DNA of 64,000 nt from JAPLJU01 sp036725345 (GCA_036725345.1 DAIMEJ010000012.1:30794-94793); one strand, 5' to 3'. Shown: positions 25,337 through 35,081, counted from the stretch's first letter. Numbers and translations: made by a program. Notes: generated by a model from the letters alone, not told the origin.

Positions 25337-27487
25337 GTGAGTCAAATGAACCCCGAAGATTTATCTGAGCGCGCTGCATCCGAAAAGCGCCTGGAGTTCG
25401 AAAAGTTCCTGGCCGATCTCTCCGCGAAGTTCGTCGCCCTTCCCCCCGAGCGAGTCGATGATGAAATACGCAGCGCCCTGCACACCATCCTGAGGCTCTT
25501 CCAGATCGACCGTTGCTCCCTGCTCCATCTTCTGCCCGGCAAGACGCAGTGGCTGATCACCCACAACGCCGATACAGCCGGTGAGTCGCCATACCCCATA
25601 GAGACCCCCTTACCCGTCTCGTTGTTTCCTTATTTGTCAAAAAAGCTGATGGAACAACGCGAAGCCGTTTCCTTCGCAAGGGTCGAGGATCTTCCGGAAG
25701 ATGCCACCGGTGACAAGCGGGCTCTGGAAGCTTGGAAAGTCCAATCGGGCCTGTACATACCCATTGCGGCCCTGCGTTCCACGGCGGAGTACACCCTCGG
25801 CATCAGCTCGGCCGAAACCGGCCGTGCCTGCCCGGAGGAATATATCCCTCGGCTGCGCCTCCTGGGGGAACTCTTCGTGAACGCTCTGGAGCGAAGCATG
25901 GGGGAGAAGGCCCTGCGCGAGAGCGAGGCCGAACTCCGGGAGCGCCTGAAGTTTGAAAAATTCATGACCGATCTCTCGGCGAGGTTCGCCACCCTTTCCT
26001 CCGAGCAAGTCGATGACGAAATCCGGATGGCCCTGAAAGATGTTTTGGAATTTTTCCACATCGACCACTTTAATTTGCTTCGACGTCTTCCGGACAAGAC
26101 CCATTTCATGGTTACCCACAACGCCGACGCCGATGATATTCCGCCGTTCCCGACAGGGATTCCCCGACCCGTTTCCCTTTACCCATGGACGGTCAAGAAA
26201 CTTTCAGAAGATAACGAGGTCTTTGCCTTTGCACGGCCGGAGGAAATGCCGGAAGAGGCTGCCACCGACAGGCAGAACTTTGAGAAACATGGAATTCGAT
26301 CCGGATCGTGGATTCCAATTGTGGCGCTAAGATCCTCCGAGTACAGCCTCAGTGTCTTTTCAGCCAGCAACGATCGAAACTGCCCGGAGGAATACATCCC
26401 GCGACTCCGCCTGCTCGGGGAACTCTTCGTGAACGCGCTGGAGCGAAGCAGGGGAGAACAGCTTCTCCGGGAGCAACTGGAGGAGATCGAGCGTCTGAAG
26501 CTCCAGTTGGAAAAGGAGAACATCTATCTTCGAGAAGAAATCAAAGCAGATCAGGGTTTCCAGAAGATCGTGGGAAGCAGCGACGGGCTCCAGTACGTCT
26601 CCTTCCGCGTGCAGCAGGTTGCCCCCACCGATGCGACCGTTCTTATCCTCGGGGAGACCGGCACGGGCAAGGGAATGGTGGCCCATGCCATCCACGAACT
26701 GAGTGCCCGCAAGAACAGGCCCATGATCACGGTGAACTGCGCCGCCCTGCCGGCCAACCTCATCGAGAGCGAGCTCTTCGGGCGCGAGAAAGGGGCCTTC
26801 ACGGGGGCCCACGCCAAGCAGGTCGGCCGCTTCGAGGTTGCAAGCGGCGGGACGATCTTCCTCGACGAGATCGGCGAGATGCCACTGGAGCTCCAGGCGA
26901 AGCTCCTGCGTGTGCTGCAGGAGGGGGAGTTCGAAAGGCTCGGGAGTCCGCGGACCATCAAGGTGGACGTGAGAGTAGTCGCCTCGACCGCCCGCGACCT
27001 GAAGGCGGAGATCCGCAACAAACGGTTCCGGGAGGACCTTTTCTACCGCCTGAACGTCTTCCCCATCTCGATGCCGCCCCTGCGCATGCGGCGCGACGAC
27101 ATCCCTCAGCTCGTCCGTCATTTCGTCGACAAGTACGAGCGGAAGATCGGCAGGCAGATCAAGACCGTTCCGAAGGCCGTGATGAAATCCCTCCAGGAGT
27201 ATTCCTGGCCCGGCAACGTGAGGGAACTGGAGCATGTGATCGAAAGGGCCGTGATCACCAGCACGAGGCCGGAGCTGCAGCTTGCAGACCGTCTCGAAGG
27301 CGAGGCGGTGGAAGCGAAGGAAGAGCCTCTCAAGGAACTTGCCGCGATGGAGCGGGAGCACATCCACAGAGTCCTGCAGAAAACCCGATGGAAGATCGAC
27401 GGTCCGGGAGGCGCTGCCGCCCTTCTCAAACTGAACCCGAGCACCCTCCGGTTCCGGCTCAAGAAGCTCGGAATCAAGCGCCCCTGA
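25337..27487 (+). CDS. Sigma-54-dependent activator with two GAF domains
   Basis: A 716-residue enhancer-binding protein. Two tandem, similar GAF-type input domains (about 15-185 and 200-370) each start with a KFxxDLSAxF segment and end YIPRLRLLGELFVNALERS. A short coiled coil (EEIERLKLQLEKENIYL) leads to the AAA+ domain with Walker A GETGTGKG, the sigma-54 contact loop GAFTGA (about 487-492), Walker B GGTIFLDEIGEM and the R-finger region. The C-terminus is a Fis-type helix-turn-helix (GGAAALLKLNPSTLRFRLKKLG). The start is GTG 25337 with AGGTAA upstream; ATG 25346 is possible. It precedes the ABM/sulfatase/FadL cluster and may control it. Confidence 0.94.
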   Translation: MSQMNPEDLSERAASEKRLEFEKFLADLSAKFVALPPERVDDEIRSALHTILRLFQIDRCSLLHLLPGKTQWLITHNADTAGESPYPIETPLPVSLFPYLSKKLMEQREAVSFARVEDLPEDATGDKRALEAWKVQSGLYIPIAALRSTAEYTLGISSAETGRACPEEYIPRLRLLGELFVNALERSMGEKALRESEAELRERLKFEKFMTDLSARFATLSSEQVDDEIRMALKDVLEFFHIDHFNLLRRLPDKTHFMVTHNADADDIPPFPTGIPRPVSLYPWTVKKLSEDNEVFAFARPEEMPEEAATDRQNFEKHGIRSGSWIPIVALRSSEYSLSVFSASNDRNCPEEYIPRLRLLGELFVNALERSRGEQLLREQLEEIERLKLQLEKENIYLREEIKADQGFQKIVGSSDGLQYVSFRVQQVAPTDATVLILGETGTGKGMVAHAIHELSARKNRPMITVNCAALPANLIESELFGREKGAFTGAHAKQVGRFEVASGGTIFLDEIGEMPLELQAKLLRVLQEGEFERLGSPRTIKVDVRVVASTARDLKAEIRNKRFREDLFYRLNVFPISMPPLRMRRDDIPQLVRHFVDKYERKIGRQIKTVPKAVMKSLQEYSWPGNVRELEHVIERAVITSTRPELQLADRLEGEAVEAKEEPLKELAAMEREHIHRVLQKTRWKIDGPGGAAALLKLNPSTLRFRLKKLGIKRP

Positions 27488-27512
27488 AAGAACAAGCCCT
27501 CAACGATTGCGT

Positions 27513-27544
27513 CTCAATATATTGCGGATCCTCAACATGTTGAG
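27513..27544. promoter_or_regulatory. Two tandem palindromes, possible enhancer sites
   Basis: CTCAATATATTGCG at 27513 and the perfect palindrome CTCAACATGTTGAG at 27531 share 11 of 14 bases and start 18 bp apart. They lie just after the sigma-54 activator gene, about 120 bp upstream of a sigma-54-like promoter. They could be binding sites for its Fis-type domain. Confidence 0.4.
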
Positions 27545-27632
27545 AGCTTTTCAGCAGGTTCCGTCTGTCCCCCATCCATCATTCCATTAATCATATCAAG
27601 CGGTTTTAACTTTTTGACCCACCCTTTTCATC

Positions 27633-27649
27633 CTGGAACGCATCTTGGA
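27633..27649 (+). promoter_or_regulatory. Possible sigma-54 promoter
   Basis: CTGGAACGCATCTTGGA fits the YTGGCACGNNNNTTGCW pattern at most positions, but has G in place of the important C near -12. Transcription would start about 4 bases before the ATG at 27664, cutting off its ribosome site, which counts against it. Confidence 0.25.
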
Positions 27650-27663
27650 TTCCAACGAGGGCC

Positions 27664-27987
27664 ATGAAGCTCACCGTCGAACTGAGAGCGAGGCCCGAGA
27701 AGACCCAGGAACTCCATCAGACCCTGCAGTCGCTTCTTCCCCCGATCCGCAGGGGAAAAGGGTGCCGAGACTGCCGGGTCTGGCGGGACGTGGAGGACAC
27801 CGAGATCTTCTTCCTTGCCATCGACTGGGAGTCGCGCGCGAACCTCGAGCAGGCCCTGCGCTCCGGCAGCGGCGGCGCGTTCCTCGGGGCCGTCGATCTT
27901 TTGGCCGAAACGGCGCGGGTGCGGCTGGGAGAGGACTCCCCGTGGGAGGGGATCGAGAAACTGAAGAGAATGAGGAAAAAAACGTAA
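27664..27987 (+). CDS. Antibiotic biosynthesis monooxygenase (ABM)-domain protein
   Basis: A 107-residue cytosolic protein with the ABM/YgiN-like ferredoxin fold pattern: MKLTVELRARPEKTQELHQTL, CRDCRVWRDVEDTEIFFLAIDWES and LLAETARVRLGE. These small proteins act on quinones or haem, or serve as dimeric scaffolds; the substrate here is unknown. It lies 40 bp before the first arylsulfatase and 176 bp after the sigma-54 activator, so it probably starts the sulfatase operon. The ribosome site (GAGGG) is close to the ATG. Confidence 0.75.
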   Translation: MKLTVELRARPEKTQELHQTLQSLLPPIRRGKGCRDCRVWRDVEDTEIFFLAIDWESRANLEQALRSGSGGAFLGAVDLLAETARVRLGEDSPWEGIEKLKRMRKKT

Positions 27988-28027
27988 GCCCCAAGTGCAA
28001 GGATATTGACAGAAAAGGAGAGAGATC

Positions 28028-30445
28028 ATGAAAGGAAAAGTCGCAAGAGTATTGGGCATCGCTCTGGGCGCGGCAACAGCCGCAGCGCCCTTCGGCCATG
28101 CGGCCGCGCAGGAGGTCCTGCCCAAACCGCCGACCCCCTTCAAAGGGCAGATCGGGCTGAGTGTGAAAGACTCGAAGTCAGATTTCCCCAAGCCGGTGCA
28201 GGCGCCCAAGGGGGCGCCCAACGTCGTCCTGATCATTCTCGATGATGTCGGATACGGCGCAGCGAGCACCTTCGGCGGCGCGATCAGCACGCCGACGCTT
28301 GACCGGCTCGCCCAAAACGGGCTGCGCTACACGCAGTTCCACACGACGTCGATCTCGTCCCCCACACGGGCGGCGCTCCTCACCGGACGCAATCACCACT
28401 CGGTGCATACCGCAAACATCATGGAGCTGGCGACCGGCTACCCCGGCTACGACAGCCTCATGGGGAAGGACACCGCCACCGTCGCCGAGATCCTTCGGCA
28501 GAAAGGCTGGAACACCGCTTGGTTCGGGAAGAACCACAACGTGCCCGACTGGCAGAACAGCCAGGCCGGTCCGTTCGATCTCTGGCCGACAGGCCTCGGG
28601 TTTGAAAAATTCTACGGCTTCATCGGGGCCGAGACCAGCCAGTGGCGGCCCGCCGTCTTCGACGGGACCAAGCCCATCGAGCCGTACCTGGGCAATCCCG
28701 ATTACAACTTCGACTACGATATCGCGGACCAGGCCATCGAGTGGGTGCGCAGCCAGAAGGCCGCTGCGCCCGACAAGCCGTTCTTCCTCTACTATGCGCC
28801 GGGCGCGACGCACTCGCCGCACCAGCCGAAGAAGGAATGGATCGCCAAATACAAGGGGAAGTTCGACCATGGCTGGGACAAGCTTCGCGAGGAAACGCTG
28901 GCGCGGCAAAAGAAACTCGGCATCGTTCCGGCGAACACGAAGCTGACCGAACGAAGCCGGGGGATCCCGTCATGGGACTCCTTCAATGCCGAGCAGAAGC
29001 AGCTCTATGCCTACATGATGGAAATCTACGCCGGATACCTCTCCCAGACCGATTACAACGCGGGCCGGGTCCTCGAGGCGCTCGAAATGATGGGCCAGAG
29101 GGACAACACGCTCGTCATCTACATCTGCGGCGACAACGGCGCCAGCGGCGAGGGTATGCTCCAGGGGTCCTACAACGAACTGGCCATGATGAACATGATC
29201 ATGGAAGACTACAAAGAGGTCCTGAGACAGAAGGACAACCTGGGCACGTGGAAGACGCACAACCACTATCCCGTCGGCTGGGCGCACGCCATGAACGCCC
29301 CGTTCCAATGGGTCAAGACCGTTGCCTCCCACTACGGCGGCACCGCCAACGGGATGGTCGTCTCGTGGCCGGCCCGCATCAAGGACAGGGGGGGCATCCG
29401 GCCGCAGTGGCACCACGTCATCGACATCGTCCCGACCTTGCTGGAGGTGAGCGGGGTCGAGCAGCCCTCCTCCGTGAGCGGGGTGGCGCAAAAGCCGATC
29501 GAGGGCGTGAGCATGGCTTACTCCTTCAACGATCCGAAGGTACCGTCCACCCACCATACCCAGTATTTCGAAATCTTCGGCCATCGCGCCCTCTATCACG
29601 ACGGCTGGCTGGCCTGCACCACGCCTCCCTACGGGGGGACCTGGGAGGATCAGACCCAGTTCAAGCGGGTCGATGTGATCAACGGCTACAAGTGGGAGCT
29701 CTACAACGTCGCGGAGGATTTCAGCGAGGCCGTCAATGTTGCAGACAAGTACCCCGAGAAGCTTCACGACCTTCAGCTGCTTTTCTATGCCGAAGCAGCC
29801 AAATACAATGTGCTGCCGCTGGACGACAGCGGGACCGAGCGGCTGGACCCCGCCGTCCGCCCCAGCCTCACGCGCGGGCGGACCGATTTCACCTATTTCG
29901 GGCCGGTGAAGCGCATTCACGAGGGCGCGGCGCCGGACATTAAGAACAAATCCTTCCGCATCACCGCCGAGGTGGTCGTCCCGAAAGGCAATGCACAGGG
30001 TGTCCTGGTGACGCAGGGCGGACTGTCCGGCGGCTATGCGCTGGTGCTCGAGAAGGGCAAGACGGGTTTCTATTACAACATGGCGAACGTCGCCCATTAC
30101 AGCATTCAGGCAAAGAATGCCCTGAAGCCGGGCAGGCACACGGTTGTCTTCGACTTCCAGTATGACGGAGGCGGCGTCGGCAAAGGCGGCACCGGCACGA
30201 TCAGCGTGGACGGTACGCAGGTTGCCCGGGGGCGGATCGACCGGACCGTGCCCTTGCGCTTTTCCCTGGATGAGACCTTCGACGTGGGAGAGGACACGGG
30301 AACGCCCGTGAGCCTGAATTACGACGTACCGTTCAAATTCACAGGGCAGATCGAGAAGCTCGTCGTGAAACTGGGCGAGACGAAACTGAGCGCTGCCGAT
30401 CATCAGAAAGTGAAAGACGCGGAGGCGAAACTCGCGGCGGATTGA
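28028..30445 (+). CDS. Arylsulfatase, serine type, exported
   Basis: An 805-residue alkaline-phosphatase-superfamily sulfatase that would hydrolyse sulfate esters in the periplasm. Signal peptide: GIALGAATAAAPFGHAAA. Metal ligands appear in LIILDDVGYG, and the active-site motif is S110-S-P-T-R followed by AALLTGRNHH. Position 110 is Ser, not Cys, so formylglycine must be made by an anaerobic radical-SAM sulfatase-maturing enzyme (AtsB type); none is in the window. CGDNGASGEG and HHVIDIVPTLLE are further conserved blocks. The last 170 residues form a beta-rich extension common in the 780-800 residue class. AAAGGAGAGAG precedes the ATG. It is paralogous to the next gene. Confidence 0.94.
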   Translation: MKGKVARVLGIALGAATAAAPFGHAAAQEVLPKPPTPFKGQIGLSVKDSKSDFPKPVQAPKGAPNVVLIILDDVGYGAASTFGGAISTPTLDRLAQNGLRYTQFHTTSISSPTRAALLTGRNHHSVHTANIMELATGYPGYDSLMGKDTATVAEILRQKGWNTAWFGKNHNVPDWQNSQAGPFDLWPTGLGFEKFYGFIGAETSQWRPAVFDGTKPIEPYLGNPDYNFDYDIADQAIEWVRSQKAAAPDKPFFLYYAPGATHSPHQPKKEWIAKYKGKFDHGWDKLREETLARQKKLGIVPANTKLTERSRGIPSWDSFNAEQKQLYAYMMEIYAGYLSQTDYNAGRVLEALEMMGQRDNTLVIYICGDNGASGEGMLQGSYNELAMMNMIMEDYKEVLRQKDNLGTWKTHNHYPVGWAHAMNAPFQWVKTVASHYGGTANGMVVSWPARIKDRGGIRPQWHHVIDIVPTLLEVSGVEQPSSVSGVAQKPIEGVSMAYSFNDPKVPSTHHTQYFEIFGHRALYHDGWLACTTPPYGGTWEDQTQFKRVDVINGYKWELYNVAEDFSEAVNVADKYPEKLHDLQLLFYAEAAKYNVLPLDDSGTERLDPAVRPSLTRGRTDFTYFGPVKRIHEGAAPDIKNKSFRITAEVVVPKGNAQGVLVTQGGLSGGYALVLEKGKTGFYYNMANVAHYSIQAKNALKPGRHTVVFDFQYDGGGVGKGGTGTISVDGTQVARGRIDRTVPLRFSLDETFDVGEDTGTPVSLNYDVPFKFTGQIEKLVVKLGETKLSAADHQKVKDAEAKLAAD

Positions 30446-30546
30446 GAAACAGCATTGCGTCTTCCGTGTACGCGCAAGACGGACGGCTTCAACATGGTGA
30501 CAGGCCCGAAATCCGCTCGAATCGGGGAAGCGAAAGGAGGAAAATC

Positions 30547-32964
30547 ATGAAAAGAAAAGTCTTACATGCAACCTTCAGCCTCGCACTGGGTGCGGCGACA
30601 GCCGCGGCACCCTTCGGCGGCATTGCAACCGCACAGGAGGTGCTCCCCAAGCCCGAAGCGCCGTTCAAGGGCAAGATCGGGCGAACCTACAAGGATTCAC
30701 AGCCCGACAAGATCGCCGTCACGAAGGCGCCAGCTGGCGCACCGAACGTGCTCCTGATCCTGATCGACGACGTGGGCTACGGCGCCTGGGGCACCTTCGG
30801 TGGGCAGATCCCGACGCCCAACCTCGACCGGCTGGCAAAGACGGGCCTTCGCTACACACGGTTCCACACCACGGCGCTGAGTTCTCCCACCCGTGCGGCG
30901 CTTCTCACCGGGCGCAACCACCACTCGGTGGGGACGGGCGTGATCATGGAGATGGGGACGGCCTATCCCGGCTACAACGACCAGATCCCCAAGAGCGCGG
31001 CCCTGGTCTCCGAAATCCTGCGGCAGAACGGGTACACCACCGCATGGATCGGAAAGAACCACAACGTCCCCGACTGGGAGACGAACGTCGCCGGCCCATT
31101 CGACCGGTGGCCGATCCTGCAGGGCTTCGACCACTTCTATGGCTTTGTCGGCGCGGAAGCGAACCAGTGGGCACCGGCTCTTTACCGGGGCAACCACCTG
31201 GTGGAGATGGAAATTCCGAAGGGCAAGGAAGGGCATTACACGCTCAACGACGCCCTGGCCGACGAGACCATCAAGCTCATCTATCAGCAGAAATCGCTGA
31301 CACCGGACCGGCCCTTTTTCGTCTACTATGCGCCCGGTGCGACCCATGCTCCCCATCACGTGCCCAGGGAGTGGCTGGACAAGTTCAAGGGGAAGTTCAA
31401 CCAGGGCTGGGACAAGTATCGCGAGGAGACCTACCAGCGCCAGCTCAAACTGGGTGTGATCCCGCCCGACACGAAACTCACGCCCCGGCCCAGGGAGATT
31501 CCCGCCTATGACTCTCTGAGCCCCGAAAGGAAGCGTATCGCCGCGCGGCTGATGGAGGCCTTTGCGGCGTATACCGCGCAGACGGACTATGAGATCGGCC
31601 GGATTCTCGATGCCCTGGAGCAGGTCGGCCAGCTGAACAACACGCTTGTCATCTGCATCATCGGCGACAACGGCGGGTCGCTGGAGGGCTCCCTCGACGG
31701 CTGCTTCAACGAATACGCGCCCATCGGAGGCTTCACGGAAGACCCTGCTTACGTGCTGAAGCGTCTCGACGCGATCGGCGGACCGAAGGCCTACAACCTC
31801 TACCCTGTGGGCTGGGCCTGGGCCACGAACACACCCTTCCAGTGGGGCAAACAGGTGGCGTCGCACCTGGGCGGCACGCGCAATCCGCTCGTGATCGCGT
31901 GGCCTGACCGCATCAAGGACAGGGGCGGCATGCGCTCCCAGTTCCATCACGTCATCGACATAGCGCCCACCATCCTCGCGGCTGCCGGGATCCCGGAACC
32001 CGTCGAGGTCAACGGCGTTAGACAGAAGCCCATGGAGGGCGTGAGCATGGTCTACACCTTCGGTGATCCAAATGCCGACGGCACACGAAGGGTGCAGTAC
32101 TTCGAGCTGCTGGGCAACCGGGCGATCTACAAGGACGGCTGGATGGCTTCCGTCCGTCACGGCCGCCTTCCCTGGGTGATGGGGATCGGCTCGAGCAAGA
32201 GTTTCGATGAGGACACCTGGGAGCTCTATGACCTCCGGCGGGACTTCAGCCAATATGACGACGTGGCAGGGAAATACCCCGAAAAGCTGAAGGAGCTCCA
32301 GGACGTGTTCTGGGCCGAGGCGGAGAAGTACCAGGTGCTCCCCCTGGATGATCGACTGACGGAGCGCATGGACCCGTCCAACCGTCCCAGTCTGATTGCC
32401 GGGCGGGCCGTCTTCACCTACTTCCCCGGCACGCGCATACCCGACACATCAGCCGCCCCAACCCAGAACCGCTCGCATACGGTCACTGCCTATCTGGACA
32501 TCCCCAAAGGTGGAGCCGACGGTGTGCTGGTAGCGGCAGGCGGGGTAGCAGGAGGGTTCTCCTTCTATGTCAAGAATGGAAAACCCGTGTATGAATACAA
32601 CCTCGTTGGCGTCAAGCGCACAAAGATCGCAGGCACGAAACCCCTGGCGCCGGGGAAAAACGTCGTCCGTATGGAGTTTCGATACGACGGCGGAGGCCTG
32701 GGCAAGGGCGCCACGGTGGCGCTTTTCGTGAACGACAGGAAGGCCGGACAGGGGCGCCTCGACACCACGCAATGGGTGGGAAAGTACTCTTCGGACGAGA
32801 CCTTCGACATCGGCCAGGACTCCGGAACACCGGCGAGTGAGGCATACAGAGCGCCCAACCGGTTTGCCGGCACGATCGAAAAGGTCGTCATCGACACCCA
32901 GCCGGCAGACCTGACCGCGGTCGACCGGCAGAAACTGCGCGCGGCAGCCCTCGCGGTGGAATAG
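30547..32964 (+). CDS. Arylsulfatase, serine type, exported (tandem paralogue)
   Basis: Also 805 residues, with the same organisation as the gene 100 bp upstream. Signal peptide ALGAATAAAPFGGIATA, metal site LILIDDVGYG, catalytic motif S112-S-P-T-R, IGDNGGSLEG and HHVIDIAPTILAA. The two differ in many surface stretches, so they probably have different sulfate-ester preferences. AAAGGAGGAAAATC before the ATG at 30547 decides the start; the frame is open further upstream to 30442. Maturation again requires an anSME enzyme encoded elsewhere. A hydrophobic-compound porin follows at 33167. Confidence 0.94.
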   Translation: MKRKVLHATFSLALGAATAAAPFGGIATAQEVLPKPEAPFKGKIGRTYKDSQPDKIAVTKAPAGAPNVLLILIDDVGYGAWGTFGGQIPTPNLDRLAKTGLRYTRFHTTALSSPTRAALLTGRNHHSVGTGVIMEMGTAYPGYNDQIPKSAALVSEILRQNGYTTAWIGKNHNVPDWETNVAGPFDRWPILQGFDHFYGFVGAEANQWAPALYRGNHLVEMEIPKGKEGHYTLNDALADETIKLIYQQKSLTPDRPFFVYYAPGATHAPHHVPREWLDKFKGKFNQGWDKYREETYQRQLKLGVIPPDTKLTPRPREIPAYDSLSPERKRIAARLMEAFAAYTAQTDYEIGRILDALEQVGQLNNTLVICIIGDNGGSLEGSLDGCFNEYAPIGGFTEDPAYVLKRLDAIGGPKAYNLYPVGWAWATNTPFQWGKQVASHLGGTRNPLVIAWPDRIKDRGGMRSQFHHVIDIAPTILAAAGIPEPVEVNGVRQKPMEGVSMVYTFGDPNADGTRRVQYFELLGNRAIYKDGWMASVRHGRLPWVMGIGSSKSFDEDTWELYDLRRDFSQYDDVAGKYPEKLKELQDVFWAEAEKYQVLPLDDRLTERMDPSNRPSLIAGRAVFTYFPGTRIPDTSAAPTQNRSHTVTAYLDIPKGGADGVLVAAGGVAGGFSFYVKNGKPVYEYNLVGVKRTKIAGTKPLAPGKNVVRMEFRYDGGGLGKGATVALFVNDRKAGQGRLDTTQWVGKYSSDETFDIGQDSGTPASEAYRAPNRFAGTIEKVVIDTQPADLTAVDRQKLRAAALAVE

Positions 32965-33166
32965 AGGCCTTAGCATCCTCTTTCCCGTTGAAAATCCTCC
33001 CCCCTTTGAGTAAAAAAGGTAGCGGGAGGAGAGTCCCGGAAACCTGCTTGAACTTCAACATCAAGTTTGTGAGGGCTCATTTAAAAAACCTGACCAGACC
33101 GGCAATAAAATGTTAAAAGCGATTTACGGCATATCTGATAGTAAAAGAGAGGAAGGAGGGTATCCG

Positions 33167-34432
33167 ATGAAAAGGTCAGTATGGATCAGCCTTTTATGCA
33201 CCTTCATAATGGCGACCCTTGCTGTCGGCGGTCAGGCCTGGGCCGGGGGGATCATGCTCTACCAGTTCGGCTCGAACGACGTTGGATATGCCGCGGCGGG
33301 GTACGCCGCCCGCGCGCAGGACGCCTCGACGGTGTTCACCAACCCCGCCGGGATGAGCCGCCTCGATAAATCCCAGGTCCTGGGCGGCCTGCAGGTTCTT
33401 TACGGTGATGTGAAATTCAGCTCCGACTCAAGAACGACTCCTTCCGGTGATGACGGCGGTATTGCTATAGGCTGGATGCCCGCGGGGAGTGCCTTCGTGG
33501 TCCACAAGCTGAATCAGGACTGGAGCATCGGCTTCGGCGTCCTTTCCTACTTCGGCTTGGCCGAGGACTACGGGGACAACTGGGTGGGCCGGTATTACGT
33601 TCAGAATTCGACCCTGATTGGACTGACACTCACGCCGGCCGTAAGCTACAGGGTAAACAACTGGCTCTATCTCGGCGCGGGACTCAACATGATGTACGGC
33701 TATCTGGATACCGAGACCGCGGTCAATAATGTTCTCGATGCACTGCCCGACGGAAAGCTGAAATACGATGACAGCGAGTGGGGCTACGGCGGTAACTTCG
33801 GGATCCTGGTGGAGCCGAGGCCGGGGACGCGCTTCGGGCTCACCTACCTGACGGAAGTGAAGCTCGACTTTGGTGCCAAGCCCGATTTTAGCGGTCTGGG
33901 CCCCGGTTTGACGGTTTTGCTGGGGGGGCTCGCGACGAGAAACCTGGATCTCAGCATGACCGTACCCCAGATGGTGATGTTCAGCGCTTATCATGAATTG
34001 AATGCGAAGTGGGCTGTCCTAGGCAACGTGGGCTGGCAGGACTGGTCCCGCTTCGGCAAGGTTGACGTGAGCGTTAGCCCCACGAGCCTGACGGTGGACA
34101 ACGACTACAATGATACCTGGCACGTTGCCCTGGGGGCCCAGTACCGACACTCGCCCGCATGGACGTTTACCGGCGGCGTCGCCTACGACAGCTCCGCTGT
34201 CGACGACGATAAGCGCACTGTGAGCGTTCCGATGGGGGAGGTCTGGGGTTTTGCCTTGGGGGCCCAGTATGCCATCAACCCGAACCTGACGCTGGGGGCG
34301 GCCTACGAGCTCGCTTGGCTGGGCGACATGTCCGTCGACCAGAGGCGCGGTCCCCTGGCGGGCAGAGTGGTAGGCGAATACAACGACGCGATTATGCACT
34401 TCTTCGCGCTCAATCTGAAGTGGTCCTATTGA
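33167..34432 (+). CDS. FadL/TodX-family outer-membrane transport protein
   Basis: A 421-residue outer-membrane beta-barrel of the OMPP1/FadL/TodX family, which lets hydrophobic molecules such as fatty acids or aromatics cross. Signal peptide FIMATLAVGGQAWA. The mature N-terminus GGIMLYQFGSNDVGYAAAGYAAR...TNPAGMSRL carries the family's hatch-domain signature (TNPAGM). The C-terminus ends LNLKWSY, an aromatic residue as usual for barrels. GGAAGGAGGG before the ATG at 33167. It lies 200 bp after the second arylsulfatase, so import of sulfated or desulfated hydrophobic compounds is a reasonable guess. Confidence 0.9.
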   Translation: MKRSVWISLLCTFIMATLAVGGQAWAGGIMLYQFGSNDVGYAAAGYAARAQDASTVFTNPAGMSRLDKSQVLGGLQVLYGDVKFSSDSRTTPSGDDGGIAIGWMPAGSAFVVHKLNQDWSIGFGVLSYFGLAEDYGDNWVGRYYVQNSTLIGLTLTPAVSYRVNNWLYLGAGLNMMYGYLDTETAVNNVLDALPDGKLKYDDSEWGYGGNFGILVEPRPGTRFGLTYLTEVKLDFGAKPDFSGLGPGLTVLLGGLATRNLDLSMTVPQMVMFSAYHELNAKWAVLGNVGWQDWSRFGKVDVSVSPTSLTVDNDYNDTWHVALGAQYRHSPAWTFTGGVAYDSSAVDDDKRTVSVPMGEVWGFALGAQYAINPNLTLGAAYELAWLGDMSVDQRRGPLAGRVVGEYNDAIMHFFALNLKWSY

Positions 34433-34613
34433 GCCCGCAATTCAGCCAGACGAAACCGCAAGAAATACCGGTGGACAAGGGTTAAATGATTACAGGGGAT
34501 TAGTGCGAACATTATGCCCGAGGGCAATACATCGAAGTTGAAACTTGGTAGTGCTTTATAGTAAAGTCCGCTGAGTGTGGGATGCAAAAGACTATGAAGA
34601 AAGGAGAGAATTT

Positions 34614-35027
34614 ATGAAAAGGGTGATGGGATGTCTGCTGGTGGTTGGATTGGTTTTTCTTTTTGCGGGGAGTGCGCTGGCCCAGGAGGGACTGGTCCAG
34701 ACCGTGGCGGAAGGCTGCAAAGCGGAAATTCAGACCTATTGCAAGGGTGTGACTCCCGGTGAGGGACGGGTCCTGGCCTGCCTATATGCCTATCAGGACA
34801 AGCTCTCGGGCCGCTGTGAGTATGCACTCTACGACGCCTCCGTACAACTCGAACGGGTGGTCAATGCGCTGACTTACGTGGCCAACGAATGCCGCGGCGA
34901 CCTGCAGGCCTACTGCTCGAACGTCAAACCGGGGGAAGGACGTATCCTCGACTGCCTCGATAAAAACAAGGCGAAGGTGAGCGCCCGCTGTAAACAGGCC
35001 CAGAAAGATGTGGGGCTGACGAAGTAA
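34614..35027 (+). CDS. Exported cysteine-rich repeat protein
   Basis: A 137-residue secreted protein with signal peptide VVGLVFLFAGSALA. The mature part is two cysteine-rich repeats of the GLG1-like kind: GCKAEIQTYCKGVTPGEGRV...CLYAYQDKLSGRC and ECRGDLQAYCSNVKPGEGRI...CLDKNKAKVSARC. Each has four cysteines in the spacing Cx7C, x12-13, Cx11C, suggesting two disulfides per repeat. AAAGGAGAG before the ATG. Such proteins are common in proteobacterial periplasms; function unknown. A strong hairpin follows at 35082. Confidence 0.85.
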   Translation: MKRVMGCLLVVGLVFLFAGSALAQEGLVQTVAEGCKAEIQTYCKGVTPGEGRVLACLYAYQDKLSGRCEYALYDASVQLERVVNALTYVANECRGDLQAYCSNVKPGEGRILDCLDKNKAKVSARCKQAQKDVGLTK

Positions 35028-35081
35028 GGTGGTGCCTCCCGGTTTTCGGAAGGAGTATCGAATCTGCACAGGAAGGCATAA

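Noticed and set aside
26308..27543. Long second-frame open reading frame inside the sigma-54 activator, and similar long frames inside the sulfatase, tamB, iorA and flavoprotein genes
   Set aside because: Shadows caused by high G+C; arginine/proline/glycine-rich, no motifs, while the main frames carry full domains.
32990..33030. CCTCCC/GGGAGG imperfect inverted repeat after the second sulfatase
   Set aside because: Arms are short and the loop is long and unpaired; not enough to call a terminator.
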